A DNA stretch of 64,000 bases from Propionibacteriaceae bacterium (lineage in GTDB: Bacteria; Actinomycetota; Actinomycetes; Propionibacteriales; Propionibacteriaceae). This document shows positions 1-8,603 of the stretch, in pieces. The notes under the pieces were generated by a model. That model worked only from the letters and a program-made list of their open reading frames with translations, was not told where the DNA came from and made no database searches. Location: positions 23,565 through 87,564 of the forward strand of contig JAISCA010000035.1 in NCBI GenBank assembly GCA_031265875.1, in the 5' to 3' direction. Every line of letters starts with the position of its first letter. Position 1 is the stretch's first letter. The position numbers and the translations under genes were made by a program.

Positions 1-210
1 CGCGATCAGGCCGGCTCCGGGGCCGACCGCCACACCAATCTGGGCCAGGGCCAGTGCGATCCCGAGGGTCTGGCCCAGGTCCTGCGCCAAGCCGACGCCC
101 CCATCGTGCTGGAGACCCCCGGCGGTCTGGAGGAGCACCAGCGGGAGCGCGCCTGGATCGAGCGCTGCTTGCTGGCCGACGAGCCGGTCAGTCAAGCCGC
201 TCTGGACTGA
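1..210 (+). CDS. nfo: Endonuclease IV (AP endonuclease), C-terminal part
   Basis: The reading frame is open from base 1 and ends at TGA 208-210, giving the last 69 residues of a gene that begins outside the window. It contains GADRHTNLGQG and then PIVLETPGG, which match the C-terminal metal-binding blocks of endonuclease IV, a zinc-dependent TIM-barrel enzyme that cuts DNA 5' of abasic sites in base excision repair. The His in DRH and the Glu in LETP correspond to metal ligands of the family. Too little is present to exclude another member of the xylose-isomerase-like superfamily, but the motif pair is characteristic. Confidence 0.82.
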   Translation, partial: RDQAGSGADRHTNLGQGQCDPEGLAQVLRQADAPIVLETPGGLEEHQRERAWIERCLLADEPVSQAALD

Positions 211-301
211 TCCTGGACCAGGCCGCGGCGGCGATCGGCTAGCCCGGATCGCTTTCCGGCTAGGCGTCTTCTGGTGGCCTATCAGGCGATAGTCTTCCGC
301 C

Positions 302-2395
302 ATGACCAAGAGCGTCTATGTGCTGTCACCCGAAGGTTTGGTGGGCAAGTCCGCTATCGCCCTGGGCATGATCGATGCCCTGGGCCGCCATGTCTCCTCC
401 ATCGGCGTCTTCCGTCCCATCATCCGAACGGACGGCCGGGACGTCATCTTGGAATCCTTGGTCGAGCTGCCCAACATCCGTCAGACCTACGACGAGGCCT
501 ACGGAGTGCCGTACTCCGCCGTCCAGGCCAACCCGGATCAAGCCATGAGCGAGATCATCCATCGTTACGAGACGATCAAGGAGAACTACGACGCGGTCGT
601 CGTGGTGGGATCGGATTACGTCGGCGACCTCGGCGCCAGCGAGTTCGGGTACAACGTCTCGGTGGCGGCCAATTTGAACACGCCCGTCTTGTTGGTGGTG
701 CGCGGCTCGGACCGTAGTCCGCAGCGCCTGCGCCTGAAGGTGGACTCGGCTCTGGAAGAGGTGGTCCAGGCCCACGCCACGCCGCTCGGCGTCATCGCCA
801 CCCGGTTGGAGGCCGAGGCCCTGGAGTCTTATCAGGAGGCCCTGGCCAGTCTCAACCATCCCATCGTGGCCGCCATGCCTGACAATCAAACCTTGACGGC
901 TCCGACCGTCCGGCAGCAATTCGCCGCCGCCGAGGCCACCATCCTGCATGGCTCGGACGAGCAGTTGGACGCCGAGTCCCTCGGCGTCACCATCGCCGGC
1001 ATGACCCTGCCCAATGTCCTGAACGGCCTCAACCCCGGTTACACCGTCATCACGGCGGCCGACCGGGTCGACCTGCTGCCCGGCATCCTGATGGCGCACC
1101 AAGCGGCCGGTTTCCCCGCCCTGGCCGGCCTGCTCTTGGTCGGCGGCTTCGAGATCGCGCCTCAGATCAGGACCCTGCTCGACACCGTCGGTCCCAAGCC
1201 GCCCATCGCCCAGACCCGCTTCGGCACCTACACCACGGCCGAGCGCATGTTCGGTCTGGAGGGTGAGATCACCGATTCCTCCGGCAAGGTCGAGATCGCC
1301 CGCCAGATGTTCGAGCGTTACGTCGGCGCGGAGAAGGTGGGCCGGGCCTTGGCTCTGGTCGGCTCCAACGTCCGTACCCCTCTGATGTTCGAGTACCAGG
1401 TCATGCAGCAGGCCAGACGCGACAAGCGCACCATCGTCCTGCCAGAGGCCAGCGACGAGCGCATCCTGCGCTCGGCCCACATCCTGTTGGCCCGCAACGT
1501 GGCTGACATCGTGCTGCTGGGCCAGCCCCCAGCCATCGCCGCCAAGGCGGCCGAATTGGACCTCAACCTGAGCCGGGCCACCATCGTCGACCCGACCGAC
1601 CCGGCCCTGTTGGACAAGTTCGCCCAGGAATACGCCCGGCTGCGGGCGAAGAAGGGCGTCAGCTTGGAGCAGGCCAAGGAGAAGATGGCCGATCTGTCCT
1701 ATTTCGGCACCATGATGGTTCACTTCGGCTTGGCCGACGGCATGGTGTCGGGGGCCGTCAACACCACCGCCAACACCATTCGGCCCTCCTTGGAGTTCGT
1801 CAAGACCAAGCCGGGCTTCTCGGTGGTGTCGAGTTCCTTCTTCATGTGCCTGCCCGACCGGGTGGTGGTCTTCGCCGATTGCGCCGTCAACCCCAATCCG
1901 ACGGCGGCCGAACTGGCCGACATCGCCATCGCCTCGGCCGAGACGGCGACCGCCTTCGGCATCACCCCCCGGGTCGCCATGCTGTCCTACTCCACCGGCA
2001 CCTCCGGCTCGGGCGAGGACGTCGAGCGGGTGCGCCAGGCCACCGAGCTGGTGCGTCAGCGCGCCCCCGAGCTCAAGGTCGAAGGGCCGATCCAGTTCGA
2101 CGCCGCCATGGACGCCGAGGTGGCCCGCACCAAGCTGCCCGACTCTCAGGTGGCCGGCCGGGCCACGGTCTTCATCTTCCCTGACCTCAACACCGGCAAT
2201 AACACCTATAAGGCGGTCCAGCGCACCGCCGGCGCCCTGGCCGTCGGTCCGGTGCTCCAAGGTTTGAACAAGCCGGTCAACGACCTCTCCCGGGGGGCTC
2301 TGGTGGACGACATCGTCAACACCGTCGCCATCACCGCCATCCAGGCCCAGGCCGAGCCGGCCGGCCAGCCCTCCCGCTTCGCTCCGCCCCAGTGA
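302..2395 (+). CDS. pta: Phosphate acetyltransferase (long, three-domain form)
   Basis: A 697-residue protein that interconverts acetyl-CoA and acetyl phosphate, the first step of the Pta-AckA acetate and ATP pathway. The order is an N-terminal BioD/AAA_26-like region (about 1-210, starting KSVYVLSPEGLVGKSAIALG), a DRTGG domain (about 215-330) and a C-terminal PTA_PTB catalytic domain (about 370-690; RTIVLPEASDERILRSA, MVSGAVNTTANTIRP and YSTGTSGSGEDVERV). The length matches long actinobacterial and enterobacterial Pta. The ATG at 302 sits directly before the conserved N-terminus. Its partner ackA, often next door, lies 10 kb downstream at 12390, with a surface-protein and antibiotic-response block between them. 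Confidence 0.96.
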   Translation: MTKSVYVLSPEGLVGKSAIALGMIDALGRHVSSIGVFRPIIRTDGRDVILESLVELPNIRQTYDEAYGVPYSAVQANPDQAMSEIIHRYETIKENYDAVVVVGSDYVGDLGASEFGYNVSVAANLNTPVLLVVRGSDRSPQRLRLKVDSALEEVVQAHATPLGVIATRLEAEALESYQEALASLNHPIVAAMPDNQTLTAPTVRQQFAAAEATILHGSDEQLDAESLGVTIAGMTLPNVLNGLNPGYTVITAADRVDLLPGILMAHQAAGFPALAGLLLVGGFEIAPQIRTLLDTVGPKPPIAQTRFGTYTTAERMFGLEGEITDSSGKVEIARQMFERYVGAEKVGRALALVGSNVRTPLMFEYQVMQQARRDKRTIVLPEASDERILRSAHILLARNVADIVLLGQPPAIAAKAAELDLNLSRATIVDPTDPALLDKFAQEYARLRAKKGVSLEQAKEKMADLSYFGTMMVHFGLADGMVSGAVNTTANTIRPSLEFVKTKPGFSVVSSSFFMCLPDRVVVFADCAVNPNPTAAELADIAIASAETATAFGITPRVAMLSYSTGTSGSGEDVERVRQATELVRQRAPELKVEGPIQFDAAMDAEVARTKLPDSQVAGRATVFIFPDLNTGNNTYKAVQRTAGALAVGPVLQGLNKPVNDLSRGALVDDIVNTVAITAIQAQAEPAGQPSRFAPPQ

Positions 2396-2413
2396 GGGGT
2401 CCCGACCAGGCCT

Positions 2414-2438
2414 AGCGGAGGGAGGACACTTTTTGGGG
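2414..2438 (+). repeat. Short dispersed repeat, copy 1 of 2
   Basis: AGCGGAGGGAGGACACTTT followed by TTGGGG. The copy at 48334-48358 matches 23 of 25 positions. Both copies lie just after the stop codon of a gene (pta here, an ABC ATPase there) and both follow a GGGGTCCC string. The function is unknown; it could be part of a 3' processing or termination signal, or a decayed mobile element end. Confidence 0.5.
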
Positions 2439-2648
2439 TGAGTCTAAGTGACAGGACCGTAAGCCTCTTGTAAGGCGATTGACTGGTTGTGAAAATAAGG
2501 CCGAACTAACCTCTTTTGCGTCCATTATTGCGACGTCTGTTGGTGAGGTCATGCCAGTGTGGTTGTTTACTTGCTTCCTGTCGACCGCCCCCGGTCGGGC
2601 CGGGACCTGGGCCCACCGTCGATGGCGAGGGCGACCAGTGTTAGCGCA

Positions 2649-2662
2649 GGACACTAGTGTCC
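2649..2662. repeat. Perfect 14-bp palindrome upstream of sipW
   Basis: GGACACTAGTGTCC is its own reverse complement. It lies about 170 bp before the signal peptidase gene in a gene-free stretch, so a dimeric regulator site is possible. Half of it (GCGCAGGACACT) recurs immediately before the gene at about 2810. No regulator can be assigned. Confidence 0.4.
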
Positions 2663-2834
2663 CTCGCCGGAAGTTCGCGGCGGCCGGCGACGCCAGCCGG
2701 GACCCCTGGCGGCGTTGGCGAAACGTCCCGACACATCCAATATCGAAACGCTCCGCCGCCTGGCCAGCCGCCCCGTCTGACGCCCCCTTCTATCACCGGG
2801 AACTTCCGGCGCAGGACACTGGGCGGTGGGTCTG

Positions 2835-3743
2835 ATGTCGGGCGGAGCCAGCCGGGCTTGGCCGGAGCAGCCGGACGAACCGATTGAATCCGGCCCGCGG
2901 CGCTCGGCCGGACTGGCCGACTCCGATCCCACCGCTCCGGTTGAAGAGCCGGAACGGGTCGATCAGACGGCTGACTCCAGCGCGCTGGACTCGGCCGGAC
3001 TGGCTAGCTGGACCAGCCCCGATCCCAGCGACCCGGCTGAGGAGCCGGAGCGGGTCGATGGGGCCGATCGATCGAGTGGAACGGATCAGCTGGATCGGTC
3101 AGACCGACTGGACGCCGACGAGAGCCCGGACCGCGCAGATCCGGTCAGCCGGGCTCAGCCCCGCCGCCGTAACCCCGTGAGCGTCGTCTGCGACGTGGTT
3201 CTAGTGCTCTTCTGCGTCGTACTGGTGGTCGCCGCCGGCATCTATGGCCTCAACTCCGATCAAAAGGGGTCGATTCTAGGCTTCCGCTTCCTCAACGTTC
3301 TGACCGGCTCCATGGCGCCGGGGCCGGGCCGGCCGCCGGGTGGCTTCTCCGCCGGCGACCTGCTGGTGGTGCGCGAATCCGATCCGGCCTCGATCCAGGT
3401 GGGCGACATCGTGACCTTCCAGGTCGGCCCGGAGGGGCCGCTGCTGAGCCACCGTGTGACTCAGGTGTTGTCGGAGTTGGACGGCCATCCTGGGCTCTGG
3501 TTCGTCACCCGGGGCGACGCCAACCCGTCCGACGACCCAGTCGTCGGGGCCGATCGGGTGGTGGGGCGCAAATTCTTCACCCTGCCGAAAGTCGGCGGTT
3601 TCCTGGCCCGGACCCGGGAGAACTCGTTGGCGGCCGGCGTCTTCGCCGTCTCCGCCCTCGGTTTCGTCCTGGCCCTACGCCATTTCTTCAGAGAGCAGGG
3701 TCGCAAGGTCCCAGTCGAACGGGGGTCGCGTGCCTTGGTGTGA
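2835..3743 (+). CDS. sipW: SipW-like type I signal peptidase (S26B)
   Basis: About 302 residues. The first 115 are Asp/Ser/Pro-rich and low complexity, then comes a membrane segment (NPVSVVCDVVLVLFCVVLVVAAGIYGL), the catalytic-Ser block (VLTGSMAPG), GDIVTFQVG, LLSHRV (His where bacterial SPase I has the catalytic Lys, as in the ER/archaeal/SipW type) and TRGDANPSDDP, then a second membrane helix near the C-terminus. Enzymes of this type release a special class of exported proteins such as TasA and camelysin. Two candidate substrates follow directly, so it probably processes them. I chose ATG 2835, which has GGTGGG upstream; an in-frame GTG at 2826 is the alternative. The long acidic N-terminal tail is unusual. 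Confidence 0.85.
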   Translation: MSGGASRAWPEQPDEPIESGPRRSAGLADSDPTAPVEEPERVDQTADSSALDSAGLASWTSPDPSDPAEEPERVDGADRSSGTDQLDRSDRLDADESPDRADPVSRAQPRRRNPVSVVCDVVLVLFCVVLVVAAGIYGLNSDQKGSILGFRFLNVLTGSMAPGPGRPPGGFSAGDLLVVRESDPASIQVGDIVTFQVGPEGPLLSHRVTQVLSELDGHPGLWFVTRGDANPSDDPVVGADRVVGRKFFTLPKVGGFLARTRENSLAAGVFAVSALGFVLALRHFFREQGRKVPVERGSRALV

Positions 3744-3821
3744 TGGGAGACGGCGGGGGTAGTAATTGGCTTGAGGGGCGGTCGTTGTAATTATTGAATT
3801 TTCAATCGATAGGGAGTTGTT

Positions 3822-4838
3822 ATGAAGAAAATTTTAGCTTTAGGGGCGGCGGTGGCGCTGGCGATCGTGATGGTCGTGTCCGGCTCTTTCGCCTGGTTCC
3901 AGGCCCGTGATTCCGTGAAGAATCACTTGGAAGTCCCCCAATTCAATTACAAAACAGTGACGGTGGTGGAGGTGTTCAGCCCGCCGGAGATCTGGCAGCC
4001 GGGCAAACCAGTCACGAAGCAGGCGGCCGTGGTGAACGGCGGGACGGTCGATGTCTTCGCCCGGGTGCATTTCCAAGAGGTGCTGAGCACTCTGATGCCA
4101 GCGGTGGGCGTGCCGACCAGATTGACTGATCGCGATATGCGGGTTAGGCCGAAGTACTTCAACCCCAAGGGTTATTTGAGCGACCCGGAGTGGAAGGAAG
4201 CCAAGGACGTGTTCTCGGGCAAGGTGGAAGGCCTGCCGGCGGGTGTGACGCTGCGAGTGAAGGCCGTGACGGACGAGCAAGGCAAGACGTCTTATCTCTT
4301 CGCCATCTGGTCGGATCTGTCTTATCTGCCGAAGTACGAGGGCAAGGCCCAGCGGGTGACGGCTGATTTCACGGTGACGGGGAACGACCTGTCGGTGTCG
4401 AACGTGAAGTTCTGGCAGGCCACGCTGACCAAGGACAGCATACGTGCCTTCCCCAGCTATAAGCCGTCTGCGGAGAATATCGTTCATTCGCTGGTCGATA
4501 AGGGTTCGCCCAAGCGGATCGGTTTCGAATATGCGGATCTGGCGGCGCTGCAGGCTGCCACGCCGCAGGCGAACAAGTGGTGGTACAACCCGGCTGACGG
4601 ATATTTCTATTTCATGGGCAAGCTGGCCGCTGGTGAGATGACGCCATTACTGCTGAGCGCCTTGTTGCTCGACGAGGGAGCTGGCTCGGAATACATGGAA
4701 ATGGTTTATGATCTGATGCTCATACTGGATGTCGTCCAAGCCGTGAAGGAGCAGTTGACGGCGGGCGACGCGAGTTGGGGCTGGAATTTGCCCACGAATT
4801 CCCCGGTGCTGGCGATGTTGCAGCCTTTGTGCAAGTGA
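3822..4838 (+). CDS. SipW-dependent exported protein, copy 1 (TasA/camelysin-like, CPF_0494-type)
   Basis: A 338-residue secreted protein. The N-terminus MKKILALGAAVALAIVMVV is followed by SGSFAWF, the pattern of alternate signal peptides cut by SipW-type peptidases. The mature part begins with a beta-rich region (TVTVVEVFSPPEIWQPGKPVTKQAAV) shared with TasA/camelysin-like proteins and with its paralogue downstream. Shared blocks include GYLSDPEWKEAK, GKAQRVTADF, SNVKFW and WWYNPADGYFY. It has a single Cys, two residues from the C-terminus (LCK), mirrored in the paralogue (LCL). The ATG has a good AGGGAG site. It is likely a surface or fibre subunit; the exact family is inferred from motifs. 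Confidence 0.8.
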   Translation: MKKILALGAAVALAIVMVVSGSFAWFQARDSVKNHLEVPQFNYKTVTVVEVFSPPEIWQPGKPVTKQAAVVNGGTVDVFARVHFQEVLSTLMPAVGVPTRLTDRDMRVRPKYFNPKGYLSDPEWKEAKDVFSGKVEGLPAGVTLRVKAVTDEQGKTSYLFAIWSDLSYLPKYEGKAQRVTADFTVTGNDLSVSNVKFWQATLTKDSIRAFPSYKPSAENIVHSLVDKGSPKRIGFEYADLAALQAATPQANKWWYNPADGYFYFMGKLAAGEMTPLLLSALLLDEGAGSEYMEMVYDLMLILDVVQAVKEQLTAGDASWGWNLPTNSPVLAMLQPLCK

Positions 4839-4958
4839 CTCGAAGTCCCGGGGTTCAAGTGACGGGTGCCAGTGGGCGCTGGGAGGGTAATTTGATCTAG
4901 TCCAACTATTCTATTTCGCATATATCTTATTTAGTCAAAATTTCTTTCAGGAGTTATT

Positions 4959-5960
4959 ATGAAGAGAATTTTATCTCTAGGCGCGGCGGGGGTGCTAGCG
5001 GCCGTCATGGTCGTGTCCGCCACCTTCGCCTGGTTCCGCTTCACCACGGTGACCACCAACCATTTGGAGACCGCTCAGTCTTTCGACGGTACCGTGACCC
5101 TAGTCGAGGTGTTCGACCCACCGGCGGTCTGGGAGCCAGGCCAGACGGTGACGAAGCAGGCCTCGGTGGCGAACAACGGGGGGGCCGATGTGTTCGTCCG
5201 GGTGTCGTTCGAAGAGGCCTTGAGCCTGCTGGGGACGGCCAAAGACTCGACGGCTGGCTTCAAGGCGGGCGATAAGACGGTGCCGCAGTTCTTCAACACG
5301 AAGGGTTACTTGAGCGATCCGGAGTGGAAGGAAGCCAAGACCGTGTTCTCGGGCTCGCAGCCGACCTTGCCGGCTGGCGTGACGCTACGGGTGAAGGCTG
5401 TGAAGGACGCCCAAGGCGCGATGTCGTACGCTTTCGCGACCTGGTCGGACATCTCGGTCGATCCCTACAAGGGCAAGGCCCAGCGGGTGACGGCTGACTT
5501 CAAGGTGGCGGGCAACGACCTGTCGGCCTCGAACGTGAAGTTCTGGGCCTTCGATCAGCAGGCGGCGAAGATCTCCAAGTGGTCGTCGGACAAGCCGGCT
5601 TCCAGCGCGCTGACCAGTTCAGTGGCCGATCCGGGTTCGCCCAAGCAGATCAGCTTCGCCTACGGAGACCTGGCGGCGTTGCAGAATAAGACGCCTCAGG
5701 CGGGCAAGTGGTGGTACAACCCGGCCGACGGCTACTTCTACTACATCGGCCGGCTACAGTCCGGTAGCTTGTCGCCGTTGTTGCTGAAGTCGGTGGCCTT
5801 GGACGCGGCGGCCGGTTCGGAGTACGCGGGTCTGTCGTACGACCTGACGCTGAACATGGATGTGATGCAGCCCCTGGAGTCGGCCTTGACCTCGGCTCAG
5901 GGCTGGGGTCTGGACGCGTCCTCGCCGGTGTTGGCGGCTCTGAAGCCCCTGTGTCTGTGA
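4959..5960 (+). CDS. SipW-dependent exported protein, copy 2
   Basis: A 333-residue paralogue of the preceding gene, with the same alternate signal peptide (MKRILSLGAAGVLAAVMVV, then SATFAWF) and the same blocks through the whole length (VTKQASV, GYLSDPEWKEAK, GKAQRVTADF, SNVKFW, WWYNPADGYFYYIG, terminal LCL). AGGAG lies just before the ATG. A roughly 120-base AT-richer gap separates it from copy 1, so each copy may have its own transcript level. The tandem duplication suggests two subunits of one fibre, for example major and minor, but that is inference. Confidence 0.8.
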   Translation: MKRILSLGAAGVLAAVMVVSATFAWFRFTTVTTNHLETAQSFDGTVTLVEVFDPPAVWEPGQTVTKQASVANNGGADVFVRVSFEEALSLLGTAKDSTAGFKAGDKTVPQFFNTKGYLSDPEWKEAKTVFSGSQPTLPAGVTLRVKAVKDAQGAMSYAFATWSDISVDPYKGKAQRVTADFKVAGNDLSASNVKFWAFDQQAAKISKWSSDKPASSALTSSVADPGSPKQISFAYGDLAALQNKTPQAGKWWYNPADGYFYYIGRLQSGSLSPLLLKSVALDAAAGSEYAGLSYDLTLNMDVMQPLESALTSAQGWGLDASSPVLAALKPLCL

Positions 5961-5978
5961 TGGCGCGGGTGATTTGAG

Positions 5979-6707
5979 ATGAGTCGGCGCAGGGGGCCCG
6001 CTCTGGTGGGCCGGTTGGCGAGTTTTCTGTTGGCGGTCGTCGTCTGGTGGTCGGCGCCGTTCGGCGGGGGGACGTCGTCAGCCTGGGCGGCGGGCCCCCT
6101 GCCGCCGGGGGTTTTGGTAGGCGACAATGATGGATTACGGGTCGGTGGGGACGGGGTGTACCTGGTCGACGCCCGTGATCTGCGGCCGGGTGAGCGGGTG
6201 TCGCGGCAGTTGCGGGTGCGGGACGAGACCGGTCCGGGCTTCCGACTGTGGCTGTGGGGAGAGCCCATGGGACAGGGCGGTCCGGCCCAGCTGTTGGACC
6301 AGGTGCGGTTGCGCTTGGAGCTGGACGGCCGGCTGTTGTACGAGGGTCGCTTCCGGGGCGACGAGGGCGAGACGATGACGGTCCGGTCGTTGGACCTAGG
6401 TTGGCACGAGCCGGGCCGGGAGTCGGTCTTGGATATCACTTTGACGGTGGCCGACGATCTGAAGTTGAGTCCGGAGACGAGTTGGGCCGAGGTGCGGTGG
6501 CATTTCCTGGCCGTCCGGAACGAGACGGCCCAGCCGCCCAAGACGGGTCTGAGCGCCGCGGTCGGTTGGCTGTGGCCGGCCGCCGCCGGGTTGGTCCTGA
6601 TCGCTCTCGGATTGGTGCTGGCGGCTCGCCGGCGCCGTCCTGGTCTAGAGGACGAGCCGGTTCAGAGCCAGCTGGAGACCGACCCAGGGGGACCGGCTGA
6701 GGAATGA
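5979..6707 (+). CDS. Cell-wall-anchored protein with PPKTG-type sorting signal
   Basis: 242 residues. The N-terminal signal sequence (LVGRLASFLLAVVVWWSAPFGGGTSSAWA) is followed by a beta-rich domain (LRPGERVSRQLRVRDETGPGFRLWLWGEP) and a classical C-terminal sorting signal: QPPKTG, a hydrophobic helix (VGWLWPAAAGLVLIALGLVLA) and ARRRR. The Pro replacing Leu in LPxTG is noteworthy, and the adjacent class B sortase is the likely partner. It starts 18 bases after the second exported subunit, so it belongs to the same operon. A role as wall anchor or cap of the SipW-dependent fibre is plausible, not shown. Confidence 0.72.
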   Translation: MSRRRGPALVGRLASFLLAVVVWWSAPFGGGTSSAWAAGPLPPGVLVGDNDGLRVGGDGVYLVDARDLRPGERVSRQLRVRDETGPGFRLWLWGEPMGQGGPAQLLDQVRLRLELDGRLLYEGRFRGDEGETMTVRSLDLGWHEPGRESVLDITLTVADDLKLSPETSWAEVRWHFLAVRNETAQPPKTGLSAAVGWLWPAAAGLVLIALGLVLAARRRRPGLEDEPVQSQLETDPGGPAEE

Positions 6708-6737
6708 CGTGACCAGCCAGAGACCGGCCGGCCGGGC

Positions 6738-7460
6738 GTGAGACGAGTCGTGGCGGTGGTGGCCGTCCTGGCCTGTTTGAGCCTGGTCGCGGTGTTCGGC
6801 CTCGACCAATGGCGCCTGCGTCAGGAGGATGTCGCCGCGGCCAGCCAGCAGACCCTCAAGCCGGCCCCGCTGGCGGACGGTCCGCCCAGCCAGTCGGCTC
6901 GGCTGGACTTCACCGACTTGACCCGGGCCAACCCTGACATCGTGGCCTGGCTGACCATCGAGGGCACCGACATCGACTACCCCGTGGTCCAGGCCAGTGA
7001 CAATCAGTTCTATCTCACCCGGACGGCGGAGCGGCGCCCCTCGCGCCGTGGCGCCATCTTCTTGGACTACAGCGCCCGGCCCGATTTCAGCGACGCCAAC
7101 AGCGTCATCCACGGACACAACTTGAAAGACGGCGCCATGTTCGCCCAGCTGGAGCGATTCAAAGACAGGGAGTTCTTCGATCGGCAGGGCCAGGCCTGGC
7201 TCTATCGGCCCGGGCAGACCCTCAGCCTCGAGGTCATGGCCGTGGCCGTGGTCGATCTGGACAGTCCCTTGTACGACCCGGTCTCGGCCGGCCCGGACGC
7301 CCTGAGCCAGTATCGCGCCGCCCTCAAGGCCGCCGCCCGGCATTGGCGCGACCTGCCTTTCGACCCCGCCCGGGACCGTTTGGTCACCTGGTCGACTTGT
7401 TCCTATGAGCATAAGGACGCTCGTACCATCGTGACGGCTAAGGTCACTGCGATTGATTGA
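6738..7460 (+). CDS. srtB: Class B sortase
   Basis: 240 residues with an N-terminal membrane anchor (VVAVVAVLACLSLVAVFGLDQW) and a sortase domain. Key blocks are NPDIVAWLTIEGTDIDYPVVQ, SRRGAIFLDY, NSVIHGHNLKDGAMFAQL (catalytic His) and VTWSTCSYEHKDAR (catalytic Cys and Arg). This arrangement is that of class B sortases, which cleave a pentapeptide sorting signal and attach the protein to the wall or to another pilin. The GTG start follows the substrate gene by 30 bases. It probably handles the PPKTG protein upstream. Confidence 0.92.
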   Translation: MRRVVAVVAVLACLSLVAVFGLDQWRLRQEDVAAASQQTLKPAPLADGPPSQSARLDFTDLTRANPDIVAWLTIEGTDIDYPVVQASDNQFYLTRTAERRPSRRGAIFLDYSARPDFSDANSVIHGHNLKDGAMFAQLERFKDREFFDRQGQAWLYRPGQTLSLEVMAVAVVDLDSPLYDPVSAGPDALSQYRAALKAAARHWRDLPFDPARDRLVTWSTCSYEHKDARTIVTAKVTAID

Positions 7461-7925
7461 TGACGGCGAGCGTCCAGACTGGGGGTGAGCCGATCGAGTG
7501 TTTAGGCCGGTCATAGCCGATACTGATATAATTCGTACTTCTCCGCCTGAATTAAGAGGTGAAACCAGGCCTCATTGAATCAATTCAAAAGCCATGGTAA
7601 AATCCCTTTCGATTGGAGTGTCCGAGTCGTAATTCAGGTCGGGTCGCCTATCGGTTGTGCGGAAGCGACAGCCGCCAGACAGAAAGTCTGGGCCAGGGTG
7701 AGGCGCCGGACCTGGGATGAGGGACATTCAGAACGCCTCGCTGGCGTCGTCAGATCCCCTTCTGGCGGTCCGTCGGCGAACCCGCCTAGGCTCCGGCGCC
7801 GGAAAGCGTCGCGCGGCCCCTGACGGCGATCTGGCCTAGGGCCAGGCGGACGCTTCCAACTCGGTCGCGCCGACTGCGGCGAGACCGGGCCCAGCGGCCG
7901 TCCCCAGCGGCCGTATCAAGAGAAC
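7461..7925. other. Intergenic region sortase to response regulator
   Basis: About 465 bases with no credible gene. It contains a partial copy of the dispersed hairpin repeat (7485-7504), followed by TGATATAATTC at about 7523-7533, which looks like an extended -10 promoter element, although no good -35 lies at the usual distance. The rest is GC-rich non-coding sequence. Confidence 0.45.
7485..7504 (+). repeat. Dispersed hairpin repeat, fragment (copy 1)
   Basis: GTGAGCCGATCGAGTGTTTA matches the central part of the repeat found complete at 28555-28634 and 56256-56336. The flanking hairpins are not recognisable here, so this is a fragment or a chance partial match. Confidence 0.4.
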
Positions 7926-8603
7926 GTGAGTTTGATTGTGTACACCATCCTGATCATCGAGGATGACCGGACGGTTCGGCAGGAGCTGAAGGTTCTGCTG
8001 GAGCGATACAAGTACCGCGTCATCGTCACCGAAGACTTCGAGAACGTGGTCGACTTCACCATTTCGACCAATCCCCATTTAGTTCTACTCGACCTCAACC
8101 TGCCGATCTACGACGGCTTCCAGGTCTGTCGTGAACTGCGCCGCCACTCGCAGCTGCCGATCGTGGTCGTGACCTGCCGGAGCGGGGAGGCGGACCAGCT
8201 GATGTGCCTCAATCTGGGGGCGGACTATTACGTCACCAAGCCCTTCAACACCGGCATTCTGCTGGCTCAGATCGCGACCCTGCTGAGCCGGACCTACGAG
8301 TCCGCCACGCCCGCTCTGGTGCGCTGTGGCGAGCTGGTCGTGGACGTCGGCCAGAGCCAGGTCAGGCTGGGCCAGCGCAGCGCCGATCTGACCAAGAACG
8401 AGCTGCGCATACTACGTCTGCTGGCCGAGCGCGAGGGCGCCATCGTCTCCCGCGGCGAGATCATGGAGACGCTCTGGCAGACCGAGGCCTACGTCGACGA
8501 CAACACCTTGACCGTCAACATCAACCGGCTGCGCAAGAAGTTGGGCCAGATCGGAGCGGCCGAAGTCCTACGCACCAAACGAGGGCAGGGCTATTCCCTA
8601 TGA
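7926..8603 (+). CDS. Response regulator, OmpR family (BceR-like)
   Basis: 225 residues. A receiver domain (1-115) has the acidic pair (IIEDD), phospho-acceptor Asp (LVLLDLNLP), and the conserved Thr and Lys (VVTCRSG, VTKPFN). The C-terminal winged helix (about 130-225) ends VDDNTLTVNINRLRKKLG and LRTKRGQGYSL, typical of OmpR/PhoB members and especially of BceR-type regulators. It overlaps the kinase gene by ATGA, and an ABC transporter of the BceAB type follows. It therefore most likely activates the transporter in response to a cell-wall-active peptide. Confidence 0.9.
   Translation: MSLIVYTILIIEDDRTVRQELKVLLERYKYRVIVTEDFENVVDFTISTNPHLVLLDLNLPIYDGFQVCRELRRHSQLPIVVVTCRSGEADQLMCLNLGADYYVTKPFNTGILLAQIATLLSRTYESATPALVRCGELVVDVGQSQVRLGQRSADLTKNELRILRLLAEREGAIVSRGEIMETLWQTEAYVDDNTLTVNINRLRKKLGQIGAAEVLRTKRGQGYSL

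Larger units (their letters stand above)
2396..2834. other. Intergenic region pta to sipW
   Basis: No convincing coding sequence in about 440 bases. It contains a 25-base stretch (2414-2438) nearly identical to one at 48334-48358, a perfect 14-bp palindrome at 2649-2662, and the 12-mer GCGCAGGACACT twice, at about 2645 and again just before the signal peptidase gene. The middle part (2470-2570) is less GC-rich than its surroundings and is where a promoter would be expected, but I see no clear -35/-10 pair. Confidence 0.5.

Noticed and set aside
326..2260. Long minus-strand frame of over 600 codons opposite pta
   Set aside because: Composition is Gly/Asp/His/Gln-rich with no domain, and it mirrors the codon bias of the pta gene. 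It is a shadow of the real gene.
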